Shown: positions 1-10,499 of the stretch, one piece after another
Layout of the letters: every line of letters begins with the position of its first letter
How positions within the stretch are numbered: the first letter of the stretch is position 1
NCBI RefSeq assembly: GCF_036785885.1
Contig: NC_092310.1
Span: 4,898,001 to 4,962,000, forward strand
Reading direction: 5' to 3'
From: Coffea arabica
Lineage: Eukaryota > Streptophyta > Magnoliopsida > Gentianales > Rubiaceae
Length of the DNA stretch: 64,000 bases
The notes under the pieces: model-generated
The model's database searches: none
Told to the model about the DNA's origin: nothing
The model's input: the letters and a program-made list of their open reading frames with translations, nothing else
Translations under genes and position numbers: made by a program

Positions 1-899
1 AAGGGGAATCTTGATCCGCTTGTCGGATTTTTCTAGTAGTCATACCTGTGTCTTGTGACACAGATAAAATCATTAATTATCGATTAATTCAAATTTATGT
101 TCATGGTAGTGACGTAAAGAGACCAATTGGAATCAGCCATTATAGATAATTAAACTTCACATTATTTCTTTAACAATCAAAATTTTATCTGCAAATATTC
201 TTTTCTCTTTTAGGTGACGTGTCCATGATTCATCATTCTTGTTCATCACCTCTAACATTGAGTGATAAATTAAATTGAAGTGCAGAACATCTAAGTTCAA
301 ATTCCAAGCTGTGAAGAAAGTAAAAGAAAGGAAAAAAGAAAAAAGAGAAGGCACCACGTTGATGTTAATTTAAAATTATTTTTAGTTTGTTAATTGTTTA
401 CGGAATTCTTAAGACCTTGATGTTTTGTTTTACAAATAAATTTCATTCGAATACATAGCACAGGAATTGAGTTGCAACAAAATTATATAAACTAGAAATC
501 AACCGGATGCATAGCACTACAAATCTACGAATGAGATTTTACCATCTTTCCTTTTAAAAAGATAGATTTAGTTATTTTGAGCATCTTAATTGTTTTATTA
601 AATTATTTAATTTACAATATAATTAGTTTTGAAAGAATGCAATTCTTCGAGGAAAGTCGAAATGTTCATTCCACCAGTCGTTTTGGATTGTCCCTGAATA
701 TTTCTAGAATCATAACTTGTCATCATCAACTTAAAAGAGCAAAGGAAGCAAGATTAGAATTCAATGTAGATAAACTCTTTGACTAATGTATTCACTTCTG
801 ATGTGTCTATGTACATACAATATTGTACATGCATGTACACAAAATTGAACTGCGCTGTAACCCCAATGTTGGAACCATGCAAGCTGTTTGTGGCCTAAA
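1..899. other. Noncoding sequence downstream of the intact DUF241 gene
   Basis: I see no convincing gene here. The short ORFs are AT-rich, lack recognisable motifs and overlap on both strands. The last 200 bases (about 700-899) resemble the sequence just downstream of the two DUF241 pseudogenes (about 12690-12844 and 57700-57787), including a stretch about an aging-type motif near the stop: a run reading gtggcctaaactagtggttg at the gene end. This part therefore belongs to the duplicated unit and probably contains the 3' UTR and polyadenylation region of the minus-strand gene. The first 500 bases hold nothing I can assign. Confidence 0.5.
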
Positions 900-1730
900 C
901 TAGTGGTTGAGAATGTTAAGAAGCGAAACTCTAGTTTTTAGCAATAGCCTGAAGACAATTTCAAGGATCTCTGCTAATTCTTGAATGCTCGAGTCCAAGG
1001 CCTCGAGTCCTTTTACAGCGTCTTTGTTTGACTTTTTCTTGTTTATCAGATGCAACTCGATTTCGATTTGCTCCATTGCAGCAATATTGGAATGCCCTTC
1101 AGATGATGGTGTCCTGTGCTGTAATAATTTTGAGACCAAAGACCAACCTTTTTCGGCTTTTAATGGAGAAACCAAAGATAATGTGGACTTCAAGACAGAT
1201 AGACTAACTTCTTGGACTTCTTTGATCAGGTTAACCAAAGGGAGGTTTTCAGCTTCTTTGTTTACCGCTGCCAAGTTGCAGTTCTTTTCTGCTTTCTTCA
1301 AATCTTGATAGCATTTGCTGATCATTTTATTCAGGTGCTTTCTGGAGATCATATATGAGCTAACTTCATTGGCCAGATCCCCATTTCTTTTTCTCCGTAG
1401 AGATGACTCAAGTTCCTGGACAGTTTCCTTCATTTGTGAATAGATGTCTCTAACTGCCCCACAAATGTCCAACAGCATCAGAGATCCATCCAGGACATCT
1501 TCATTGGAGAGAGCTTGTTGGCTCAAAGGCAGCTGAAGCACATCATCCAGGCACTCGTACAAGTTCTTGAGGCCATCCAATTTTTGGCAGGCTAATAACT
1601 GTGAAGTTGAGGATGCCGCTTCTGAAGACTTCAATCTTTGGATATGTGCCTCAACAGTAACGAGAAGAGGGTGAGATGAAGAAGGCAAACTAATGGAACG
1701 AGCGTGACTAGAGAATTTTGGAGTTGCCAT
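900..1730 (-). CDS. DUF241 domain protein, intact, single exon
   Basis: A 276-residue intronless protein. It matches the plant-specific DUF241 family: a short basic Ser-rich N-terminus (MATPKFSSHARSISLP), then the conserved KSSEAASS and CQKLDGLKNLYECLDDVLQLP segments (about residues 35-70), the LLDICGAVRDIYSQMKE helix (about 85-102), ELESSLRRKR (about 106-115), and a C-terminal LLLKTRVSLLNILNH end typical of the family. The length fits the family's usual 280-300 residues. No signal peptide or membrane segment is visible; the protein looks all-helical. The biochemical role of DUF241 proteins is unknown to me. The ATG at 1730 is chosen because both paralogs keep the same MATPK start and because a TATA box lies about 95 bases upstream. 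The TAG stop is at 900-902. It is the only DUF241 copy in the window without a stop or frameshift. Confidence 0.86.
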   Translation of the reverse strand: MATPKFSSHARSISLPSSSHPLLVTVEAHIQRLKSSEAASSTSQLLACQKLDGLKNLYECLDDVLQLPLSQQALSNEDVLDGSLMLLDICGAVRDIYSQMKETVQELESSLRRKRNGDLANEVSSYMISRKHLNKMISKCYQDLKKAEKNCNLAAVNKEAENLPLVNLIKEVQEVSLSVLKSTLSLVSPLKAEKGWSLVSKLLQHRTPSSEGHSNIAAMEQIEIELHLINKKKSNKDAVKGLEALDSSIQELAEILEIVFRLLLKTRVSLLNILNH

Positions 1731-1822
1731 CTTTTTTCTTAATCAGAATGTTACAATTGGATGTTGAATGCTAAGTCTTAATAAACCTGTGGAAATGTAG
1801 AAAAGAGAACTCCTGTCCACTG

Positions 1823-1830
1823 TATATATA
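1823..1830 (-). promoter_or_regulatory. TATA box of the intact DUF241 gene
   Basis: A tatatata stretch lies about 95 bases upstream of the minus-strand ATG at 1730. The same motif at the same spacing occurs in front of both DUF241 pseudogenes (13799-13806 and about 58766-58774), with similar flanking bases. Conservation in three copies supports a real core promoter. Confidence 0.7.
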
Positions 1831-1839
1831 GGTGGGTAA

Positions 1840-1985
1840 GAAAACAAATGGAATCTCATCCTCTCTTTGTCTAGTTGTAATGGCTGATTAAATTTTCTAT
1901 TTTTCATTAGTTCTGTCTCATTGATGTCGGATTTCAGAAGGTGCATCCAGTATTGAGATCCCAATTTCCAGCTCTGATTCAACAA
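1840..1985 (-). promoter_or_regulatory. Promoter-proximal block conserved in three DUF241 copies
   Basis: On the plus strand this block carries ggaatctcatcc, a ttctgtctcattgatgtcgg-like run and ggtgcatcc...attgagatccc. Closely similar blocks sit at about 13825-13945 and 58795-58910, at the same distance from the respective ATG. It is upstream noncoding DNA that has diverged slowly compared with the rest of the flank, so it may hold regulatory sites. It could equally reflect recent duplication only. Confidence 0.5.
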
Positions 1986-1990
1986 TTTGG

Positions 1991-2735
1991 ATCACCAGCT
2001 CTGATTCAAAGCCGATGGTGCTGGTTTTTTTTAAATTTATTAATAAAACCATACCACGCTGCCTAATCAATGAAAGCATCAGAAATATTCGTGCTACGTA
2101 AGTTGTTGGGAGACAATGGGAATCGTTGCCTGCTCGTGGAATTTAATTAATTAGCCATGCACGGGTGTTCTGGACACTCATCAAAGCATGCTGCTCAGCC
2201 ACTGATTCATGTGATCATGTTAATTGCCATTTTTATTATTGCTATAATACTAAACCAAGCAATGTGCATTCATGGCCTCTATGTAGCAAGCAATTAGGAA
2301 TAACTTAGCCGGTTCCTTCCTCAGGAAACAGCCGACAATTAGATCATTACTAACCCTGTCATTCATCTTATGCAATGATACTTATATTGTTTTTTTCTGG
2401 TAACACGAGCATATGATTGACCTTATGAGATCATTGATGCATCTCGAGGTTGAACCACGTGTTGATAAAGGGCAAGACCACTTGATGTCTCAATGTTAGG
2501 AGGAAGAGGTGTGCGTTGATCATTTTTATTTTGGGTACAAGGCATGGTGACTTGGATAATATTCTTTCTGTTTCTTATTATTTATGTATATAGCCGATTC
2601 CAAAGAGATGATTTGAGCATCTTCCCCATCAAAGGTGCTGATTTATTCTTCAGACTTCCACCCACAGCAAGAATGGCTGATTCTGTAGCAACTAACAAAG
2701 CACCTTGCCGTGCTTGGTCAATCAGTTTGTCAATT
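1991..2735. other. Upstream flank of DUF241 copy 1, duplicated at 58980-59845
   Basis: No coding sequence recognised. The stretch aligns by eye with 58980-59845 along its whole length. Landmarks are ttgcctgct, tgctcagcca, gtaacacgag and, at the end, aatcagtttg. It stops being collinear at 2736, where a TIR-bounded insertion begins, and resumes at 6278. Confidence 0.6.
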
Positions 2736-2797
2736 CATGGTTCAAAGACTCGATCGAGTCGTCACCGTCTCGAGCCCTGCCGATACGATACCGAGAC
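2736..2797. repeat. Left terminal inverted repeat of the copia-carrying unit
   Basis: Begins catggttcaaag and continues with short cgag/gagtc/gtctcgag runs. It pairs, imperfectly beyond the first 12 bases, with the reverse complement of 6195-6277. Copia-like coding starts directly after it at about 2806. Confidence 0.6.
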
Positions 2798-2805
2798 AAT
2801 AAATG

Positions 2806-5800
2806 AGACAAATGATGAATATCTATTGATTACAAATACCATTTCTGGGAACAAATGTGTATTAGAAAAGTTGTCTTCTCTCTTTTCTGGTTTATATTAT
2901 GCCAAAATAAGTGCAACTGAAGTCAATCATCTAGAAGACCAGAAGTCTTCTAATCCAAATGATTTTATGATTTGGCATGATCGTCTCGGCATCCTGGATC
3001 TATAATGATGAGACGAATCATTACAAATTCATATGGCCATTCATTGAAAAATCAAAAGGTCTTAAAGTCAAATGCATTCTCATGTGCTGCTTGCTTTCAA
3101 GGGAAATTAATTATTAGACCATCACCAACTAAAGTTGGTACTGAATCCTCTACATTTCTAGAACAAATTCAGGGTGATATATGTGGGCCAGTAGATCCAC
3201 CATGTGGACCATTTAAATATTTTATGGTGCTAATTGATGCATCAACTAGATGATTACATGTATGTTTATTATCTTCTCGCAACCTGGCATTTGCGAGATT
3301 GTTTGCTCAGATAATTAAATTGCGAGCACAATTCCCTGATTATCCAATCAAAAGAATTTGTCTAGATAATGCTAGTGAATATTCATCACATGCTTTTAAT
3401 GATTATTGCATGTCTATTGGGATAACTGTGGAACATCCTGTAGCTCATGTTCACGCACAAAATGGTCTAGCTGAATCATTTATTAAACGGCTACAATGGA
3501 TTGCCAGACCATTATTGATGAGGTTTAAACTTCCAACATATGCTTGGGACATGCTATATTACATGCAGCAACATTTGTGAGAATCAGGCCGAATAGTTTT
3601 CATACCTATTCTCCCCTACAATTAGCATTTGGCTATGAGCCCAATATCTCTCATTTGAGAATTTTTGGGTATGCGGTCTATGTTCCAATTGCACCGCCCC
3701 AACGTACTAAAATGGGCCCCCAAAGAAGATTGGAAATATATGTCAGGTATGAATCACCTTCCATTATTAAATATATTGAACCCTTGACAGGTGATTTATT
3801 TACTGCGAGATTCGCAGATTGTCATTTTGATGAATCAAATTTCCCGGCATTAGGGGGAGGAAAAGATCAACCAAGAAAGGAAATCACTTGAAAAATTTCC
3901 TTAGATTTCCTTGATCCTCGTACAAAAGATTGTGAACTAGAAGTTCAAAAAATTATACATTTGCAACAAATTGCAAATCAATTGCCAGATGCATTTAATG
4001 ACTCCAGAAGAGTTATTAAATCGCATATTCCTGCAGAAAACGTTCCGGTGAAAATTGATGTCCCAGAAGGGCAAATTGCAACTGCTAATGAATCTAAAGC
4101 ATGCCTGAAGCGTGGGAGACCTCTTGGTTCCAAAGATAAAAATCCTCGAAAGAAAAGAGGATTAAATAATGAAAGTCAAAATATTATTAGTGACAAAATT
4201 CAACCTCCTGAAGAAGTTGAAAAAGTCGCTATGGAAGAGCCGATTCCAAAAGAACAAACTGAAATTATTGAAAATTCAGTAAATTTTGTCACTACAAATA
4301 AGAGTTGGAACCGGAAAAAGGTAATTATAAATAATGCTTTCGCATATAATGTAACACTTGATGTTATGAATGAAAATGAGAATCATGAACCTAGATCGAT
4401 TGATGAATGTCGGCGTAGACATGATTGGTCAAAATGGAAAGATGCGATCCAATGTGAATTAGATTCACTGGCTAAAAGAAAAGTTTTTAGATCTGTAGTC
4501 CAAACACCTGAAAGTGTTAAACCAGTAGGATATAAATGGGTATTTATCAGAAAAAGGGATGAAAAGAATGAAATCGTGCGATATAAAGCACGACTTGTAG
4601 CCCAAGGATTTTCACAAAGACCTGAAGTTGATTATGATGAAACATACTCTCCAGTAATGGACGGAATTACATTTAGATATTTTGTAAGTCTGGTAGTACA
4701 TGAAAAACTTGATATGCGTCTAATGGACGTAGTCACTGCTTATCTACATGGAACATTGGAAAATGATATCTATATGAAAATCCCTGAATGATTTAACATG
4801 CCTGAAGCACGTAAATTCAAGTCCAAAGAAACTTATTCCATCAAATTACAAAGATCTTTGTATGGATTTAAGCAATCTGGACGTATGTGGCATAACCGCC
4901 TTAGTGAGTGTTTACACAAGGAAGGTTATATCAATGACCCAATATATCCATGTGTTTTTATAAAGAAAAATGGGTTCAATTTTGTAATTATTGCTGTCTA
5001 TGTTGATAACCTTAATTTAATTGGAACTCCTGAAGAGCTCCAAAAGGCAGTAGAATATCTGAAGAAAGAATTTGAGGTCAAAGATTTTGGAAAAACTAAA
5101 TTCTGCCTTGGTTTGCAAATTGAACATCTAGAAGATGGAATTTTTATTCATCAAACTACTTATACCCAAAAGGTATTGAAGCGGTTTGATATGGATAAAA
5201 CACATCCCTTAAGTACTCCAATGGCCGTTTGGTCACTTGATCCTGTCAAGGATCCCTTTAGACCAAAAGATGAAGATAAAGATGAAGAAATACTTGGTCC
5301 TAAAGTACCATATCTCAGCGCTATTGGTGCACTAATGTATCTTGCTAATTGTACAAGTCCAGACATTTCATTTGCTGTAAATCTATTAGCAAGGTTCAAC
5401 TCATCTCCTACAAGGTGACATTGGAATGTGATTAAACATATTCTTCGCTATATCCAAGGAACAGCTGATCTTGGTCTATTTTATTCAAAGACATCTCGAC
5501 CTGAATTGCTTGGTTATGCTGATACTAGGTATTTATCTGACCCGCATAAAGCAAGATCACAGACAGGTTATTTGTTCACATGCGGTAACATAGCTATCTC
5601 ATGGAGATCTACAAAGCAATCAATAACTGCTACTTCTTCAAATCATGCTGAAGCACTGGCAATTCATGAGGTAAGTCGAGAATGTGTATAGTTAAGATCA
5701 ATGACCCATTACATTCGAAAGAATTGTGAGTTATTACCTGAGAACAAAAATACTCCGAGAATATTATATGAAGACAATGCTGCATGTATAGCACAATTAA

Positions 5801-5970
5801 AAGGAGGATATATCAAAGGAGATAGGACGAAACATATTTCACCAAAATTCTTCTTTACTCACAGTTACAGAAGAATGGTGAAATTGATGTGCAACAAATT
5901 CGATCAGATGATAATCTGGCAGATTTATTTACCAAAGCATTACCTACTTCAACATTTGAGAAGTTGGTAA
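2806..5970 (+). pseudogene. Ty1/copia pol remnant (pre-integrase, integrase, RT, RNase H)
   Basis: Domains in order are recognisable across several broken frames. They are: a GAG-pre-integrase end (FMIWHDRLG, about 2960-2995); the integrase core with AHVHAQNGLAESFIKRLQ (about 3445-3500); the LRIFGYAVYVP connection (about 3655-3690); RT starting KWVFIRKRDE (about 4535-4570) with KARLVAQGFSQ (about 4590-4620); the catalytic box; LYGFKQSGRMW (about 4858-4890); and RNase H through about 5970. Frame is interrupted near 3003, 3251, 3889, 4788, 5416 and 5689; several breaks are TGA where Trp or Arg is expected. The YVDD box reads YVDN (4999-5010), which should abolish polymerase activity. gag is absent. 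The element cannot be autonomous. Confidence 0.85.
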
Positions 5971-6011
5971 GAACGATTGGAGTGTATCAATTGGCTGACC
6001 TCAAGTAATGT

Positions 6012-6180
6012 CCAAATCAAGGGGAGAAATTAATACACAAGAATAATGTACTCTTTTTCCTTAACTAAGATTTTTATCCCACTGAGTCATCCCGAGTTAA
6101 TTTGAATTTTTATTATTTTTACTAATTTTTTAATTATTTTTGTTTATCATATTTTTTACAATTTTTAGAATACTATAAAT
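6012..6180 (+). repeat. Polypurine tract and start of a copia 3' LTR, truncated
   Basis: After the RNase H remnant comes aaatcaaggggagaaat, a polypurine tract. It is followed by ctctttttccttaactaag and atttttatcccactgagtc, motifs I associate with the start of copia LTRs. The LTR is lost within about 170 bases as the right TIR begins at about 6195. No matching 5' LTR exists near 2736. Confidence 0.55.
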
Positions 6181-6194
6181 ATTTCAAAAATTCG

Positions 6195-6277
6195 TGTCTC
6201 GTCGAGACCGTGACCGATTTGTCGAGACCGATGTGGAACGGTTCGAGCAGTGACCGCGACCGCGACTTTGAACCATG
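6195..6277. repeat. Right terminal inverted repeat of the copia-carrying unit
   Basis: Begins with gtctcgtcgagacc-type sequence, contains repeated gaccg and cgcgac, and ends ctttgaaccatg, the exact reverse complement of the left end. Confidence 0.6.
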
Positions 6278-6806
6278 TTTGTCATCTACTTGTCAAATGA
6301 TTCTGACGGCCCCAAAATGCACTCTCTTATGAAAAGATAAAATATAGGCAGAGGAGGTCCGGGTTGGATTTCTGAGCTTGTTGAATGCTTGTGATTTAGC
6401 TGGAGACATCATATGCCTCGTTATCCATGAGAGGATTTCAAATGCCGTGATCTTAAGAACATTAGTAAAATGATCTTCCATTATAAATTTAATGGTCATG
6501 TTGCAAGGAACAAGCATAACAACAAATATTACGATAAAATTTGATAGGTTTGACAAGAACCCAAGGCATGCACAAGTGATTCAGAAATTACATCTGCGTA
6601 ACTATGGAAAAAGGATGCAAATGGAACTGTTTGTTTATAATTTATGTTATCCAGATCATGAAAATTCAGAAACAGAGAAGGAAATTCTGCAGTTCTGTAA
6701 TTCGTTAAACAATACGAATAATTTTCTTATCCTTTTTAGGAATGAGTTGGAAATCACGATTTCAGATTTACCATCAGTGTGACACTTGCAGTTTATGGTA
6801 GACAAT
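6278..6806. other. Conserved flank segment, copy at about 59985-60480; unrecognised
   Basis: Aligns with 59985-60480 (landmarks tggatttctgagctt, gaatgcttgtg, catatgcctc, aactatgg.aa.aggatgca). In this copy an open frame of 96 codons runs 6492-6782 (plus). The same frame in the other copy is interrupted by several stops, yet short peptides such as LHLRNYGKRMQM and MHLQNYGRRMQM match. It may be the remnant of an unrecognised gene that lay between DUF241 genes, or only a shared noncoding flank. I do not recognise the protein. A copia inserts at 6807. Confidence 0.45.
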
Positions 6807-7339
6807 TGTTAGGACCAGCCCAGGAATAAACAAACTAAAGTTAGACCAAAATAGGCGGTATAACCGACCATATAAAGATTAGGCGGTAGACACCAACTAT
6901 ATAATAATTAGGCGATAAAATTGATCATATAAAAGGGTTGTAACAACCCAATAAAGACAAATAATAAAACAAATAAAAGACACAGAAGATTTACTTGGTT
7001 CAGTCAAATTGACCTACGTCTATGGACAGAGGAGGAGCAATATTTCTACTATGAAGAAGAAATACAAAAGCCGCAGGAAAGTGGTTCCTAGGCCAAAAGG
7101 TACTTATAAAAGTTTTAGGAAATATTTCTAAACAAAAAAATAAGAGAGTCTAAAATATTTGACTATAAATGGGCTAGACGACTCAAGAAGCTAATAGCCC
7201 ATATAACTCTCTTGAGTGGTGCACTTTTCTTCACCACTAAGCCCCCTTATTTATAGGAAGCAAACGGAGGAACTCCTTAGGCTTCTTCCGATGTGGGATG
7301 AAAAATTTTGCCACCAAAGTCAAACCTTGCGGTTCAACA
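6807..7339 (-). repeat. 3' LTR of the copia element at 6807-12121
   Basis: On the plus strand it starts tgttaggacc and ends ggttcaaca, the usual TG...CA form. The adjoining inner sequence aatctccatcttgg is, on the minus strand, a ccaagatggagatt polypurine tract, typical of plant copia elements. Confidence 0.9.
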
Positions 7340-7418
7340 AATCTCCATCTTGGCATAATTTTGAGTCCCCACCAAAAAATTGCTCCACCTTCTCTACATA
7401 AACCCCAATGGGTTTAAA

Positions 7419-8051
7419 TCACCAATAACGAATACTAACCAAGTCCGAGCACTGCTTGAACTTGTAAACTGGAAGAAGTTTTGTAAACATATCGGCTGGA
7501 TTGTCCTTGGTATTGATTTTCTGAACAAGGACCTTTCCTTCAGCAATGATATCCCGACTGAAGTGATATTTCACATCAATATGTTTCGTCCTCTCATGAT
7601 ACATCTGATCTTTAGTCAAGTGTATGGCACTTTGACTATCACAGTGAATAACAGTAACACCTTGATGTAGACTAAACTCGCTAAACAAACTCTTCAACCA
7701 TAAGGCTTCTTTGATTGCCTCGATCACAACTATATATTCTACTTCTGTAGTAGACAAAGCTACGACAGGTTGTAGAGTAGCTTTCCAACTAACAGCACAA
7801 CCGCCAATGCAAAATACATAGCCTGAAAGTGATCTTCTCCTGTCAAGATCTCTAGCGTAGTCTGAGTCTACAAAACCAACCAAAGTGTTATTATTTCTTT
7901 CAAACTCCAAACATGCAATTGAAGTACCTCGCAAGTATCTGAACATCCACTTCACAACCTGCCAATGTGCTTTACCAGGGCAGGACATATATCTGCTAAC
8001 AGCACTGACTGCATGTGAGATATCTAGACGAGTACAAACCATTGCATACAT
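7419..8051 (-). pseudogene. Copia RNase H, with end of pol
   Basis: 210-codon open stretch. It starts MYAMVCTRLDISHAVSAVSRYM and continues through GFVDSDYARDLDRRRSLSGYVF, ALSTTEVEYIVVIEAIKEALWL and HCDSQSAIHLTKDQMYHERTKHIDV to the KDNPADMFTKLLP end motif. These are the standard copia RNase H blocks. The acidic residues of the active site (SDYA, STTEVEY, CDSQSA) are present. It is separated from RT by a stop near 8051 and a frame change. Confidence 0.85.
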
Positions 8052-9399
8052 ACACTGAAATAAGGAACCCGTGCCTTATAATCTTTCTCTTCATCTGATT
8101 GTGGTGATTGAGCAACCGATAGTCGAAAATGGCTAGCAAGAGGAGTAGATACTAGTTTAGCATCTTTCATGCCAAAAAGCTCCAAAAATTTCTCAAGGTA
8201 ATTTTTCTGGATCAATAACAACTTCCCTACTCCTCGATCTCGATTGATATCCATTCCAAGAATTTTCTTAGTTGCTTCCAAATCTTTATTTCAAATTCAC
8301 TATTTAACTGCAGTTTCAAAGTGTGAATTTCTGACAAATTCTTGGCAGCAATGAGCATGTCATCAACATATAACAATAAATAAATGAAAGAACCATCATT
8401 TAACTTCCGGAAGTAAACACAACTATTATACATGCTTCTTAAATAATCATGACCCAACATAAAAGAATCAAATCTCTTATACCACTGTCTTGGAGACTAC
8501 TTCAATTCATATAAGGATTTCTTCAATAAGCAAACATGGTCTTCCTTACCTTCAATTTCAAAACCCTGGAGTTGCTTCATATAAATTTGTTCTTCAAGTT
8601 TGCCATGCAAGAAAGCTGTCTTAACATCAAGCTGCTCTAACTCCAAATCATACATGGCAACTAAAGCAAGCAAAACACGAATAGAATTATGTTTAACAAC
8701 AGGTGAAAAAACTTCATTAAAATCAACACCTTGTATCTGACTATAGCTTTTTGCAACTAATCTTGCTTTATACCTTTCATCTTCAACCCCTGGAATACCC
8801 TCATTTTTCTTGAAAACCCACTTGCAACCAACTATTTTCTTATTTGACGGCGGCTTTACAAGAACCTGAGTTTCATTCTGATGAAGAGATTCAATTTCTT
8901 CATTCATCACAATCAACCACTTTGCATAATCATCACAAGAAACTGTTTCTGAATAGGTGGAAGGCTCACCAACTATATCAGTTTCTTCTGCAACAGACAA
9001 AGCATATGCAACTAAATTTGCATATCTTTGTGGTGATCGAATGTCTCTCCATTGTCTATCTCTGATTATGGAATACTTCTCTTCTTCTGAACTATCTTCA
9101 ACAGTAGATTCAGGTGCATTTACTGGCACTTGCTGAATAGAAGATTTGGACTGAAAAAGACCAGAACTGCCAATATCAAGCTCCACCTGCTTCTGTGCAC
9201 TATCAGTAATACAAGAACTAGAAGACCCCTTCTTGGAAGATAACATAGACAATTCATCAAAAGTAACATCTCTACTGATTACAAATTTTGGGAATTTGGG
9301 ATCGGGATACCATAATCTGTATCCTTTCACCCCAAAAGCATACCCAAGAAAAATACACTTTTTAGCACTAACCTCCAATTTTTCATCATTCACATGCAT
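8024..9399 (-). pseudogene. Copia reverse transcriptase, interrupted
   Basis: The upstream part (8497-9399) holds the post-integrase linker (KKCIFLGYAFGVKGYRLW) and RT N-terminus (KWVFKKNEGIPGVEDERYKARLVAK, then DVKTAFLHGKLEEQIYM). The next piece (8227-8460) carries the catalytic YVDD intact (YLLLYVDDMLIAAKN). The third (8024-8281) has KKILGMDINRDR and the YLEKFLELFGM block. Frames break at about 8500 and 8280. Confidence 0.85.
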
Positions 9400-9411
9400 G
9401 TATGCTGGACA

Positions 9412-10343
9412 CTAAAAAAATTTTAAATTGGAGTAATCAGCAGGAGTACCTGACCAAACTTTCTCAGGAGTTTTGAAATCAAGAGATGCAGGAAGAGAAC
9501 GGTTGACAATATAATAGGTTATATTGATTGCCTCTGTCCAAAAGTTGTTTGTCAATCTTGTATTAGAGATCATACATCTCGCTTTCTCCAAAAGCGTTCT
9601 GTTCATACGTTCAGCCACACCATTTTGTTGAGGCGTCATTCTGACAGCGCGATGCCGAACAATTCCTTCATTTTTACAGAATCTATCAAATTCACCTCCA
9701 CAAAATTCCATGCCATTATCTGTTCTCAACCGCTTAACATGTTTTCCTGTTTGTTTCTCAATCAAAACTTTCCATTGATTGAAAGTTAGAAAAACATCAT
9801 TTTTATATTTAAGAAAATATACCCAAACTTTTCTTGAATAATCATCAATAAAAGTCAACATGTATCTAGCACCTCCTTTAGAAGGAACATGAGAAGGGCC
9901 CCATAGATCTGAATGAATGTAATCAACAGTACCTTTTGTCTTGTGAATTGCTGGTGAACTGAACCTAACTCTTTTCTGCTTCCCAAACATAAATGTTCAC
10001 AGAATTCCAATGGCCCGGTACTTTGTCCATAAAGAAGTCCTCTTTTGCTTAGTATGCCCAAATCTTTTTCGCTCATATACTCCAAATGCATATGCCATAA
10101 TTTGGTGATGTCTGTATCCGACAAAGATGATGTTCAAACAGCAACAGCACCTGTAACAGTAGATCCCTGCAAAATATATAAAGTACTAGATCTATGTGCC
10201 TTCATAACAACAAGAGCATCTCGAATGATTTTGAGAACTCCATCTCTACCTGAATACCTGCACCCAATAGACTCAAAAGTGCCCAAAGAGATGAGATTTT
10301 TCTTTAAATCTGAAGCATATCTAATATTTGTGAGCGTCCTCAC
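9412..10343 (-). pseudogene. Copia pre-integrase and integrase
   Basis: 10134-10343 holds the protease-downstream segment ([23 protein letters not shown]). 9855-10124 contains [15 protein letters not shown], the GAG-pre-integrase HHCC region with one changed His (expected HLGH reads HLEY). 9412-9990 is the integrase core with catalytic Asp in [10 protein letters not shown], Asp in RLRTDNGMEF and Glu in QNGVAERMN, all present. A frameshift separates the zinc-binding part from the core. Confidence 0.85.
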
Positions 10344-10499
10344 AATATCATCCTACATTTTAATCCGAATTGTGCCTTTGCTAACAACTTTACAAACGGT
10401 ATTGTTACCCATTAAGACAACTCCACCTTCAGTTGATTTATATGTTGAAAATCAGTCCCTATTGGGAGACATATGATACAAACAACCCGAATCTAAAAT

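Larger units (their letters stand above)
2736..6277 (+). mobile_element. TIR-bounded unit carrying a copia pol segment, Mutator-like TSD
   Basis: The ends are inverted: catggttcaaag at 2736-2747 and ctttgaaccatg at 6266-6277. A further 50-70 bases on each side are rich in cgagac/gtctcg and roughly complementary. Immediate flanks are tttgtcaatt (2726-2735) and tttgtcatct (6278-6287), 8 of 10 identical, which fits an aged 9-10 bp target duplication. The paralogous flank at about 59827-59850 reads cagtttgccatctag with no insertion, so it is the empty site. Inside is a copia pol remnant with neither a 5' LTR nor gag. Either a Mutator-type element captured the copia segment, or a copia inserted into a small TIR element and then lost its ends. 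Confidence 0.6.

Noticed and set aside
985..1308. 107-codon plus-strand ORF inside the DUF241 gene
   Set aside because: Pure antisense shadow of the intact minus-strand gene; no motifs of its own.
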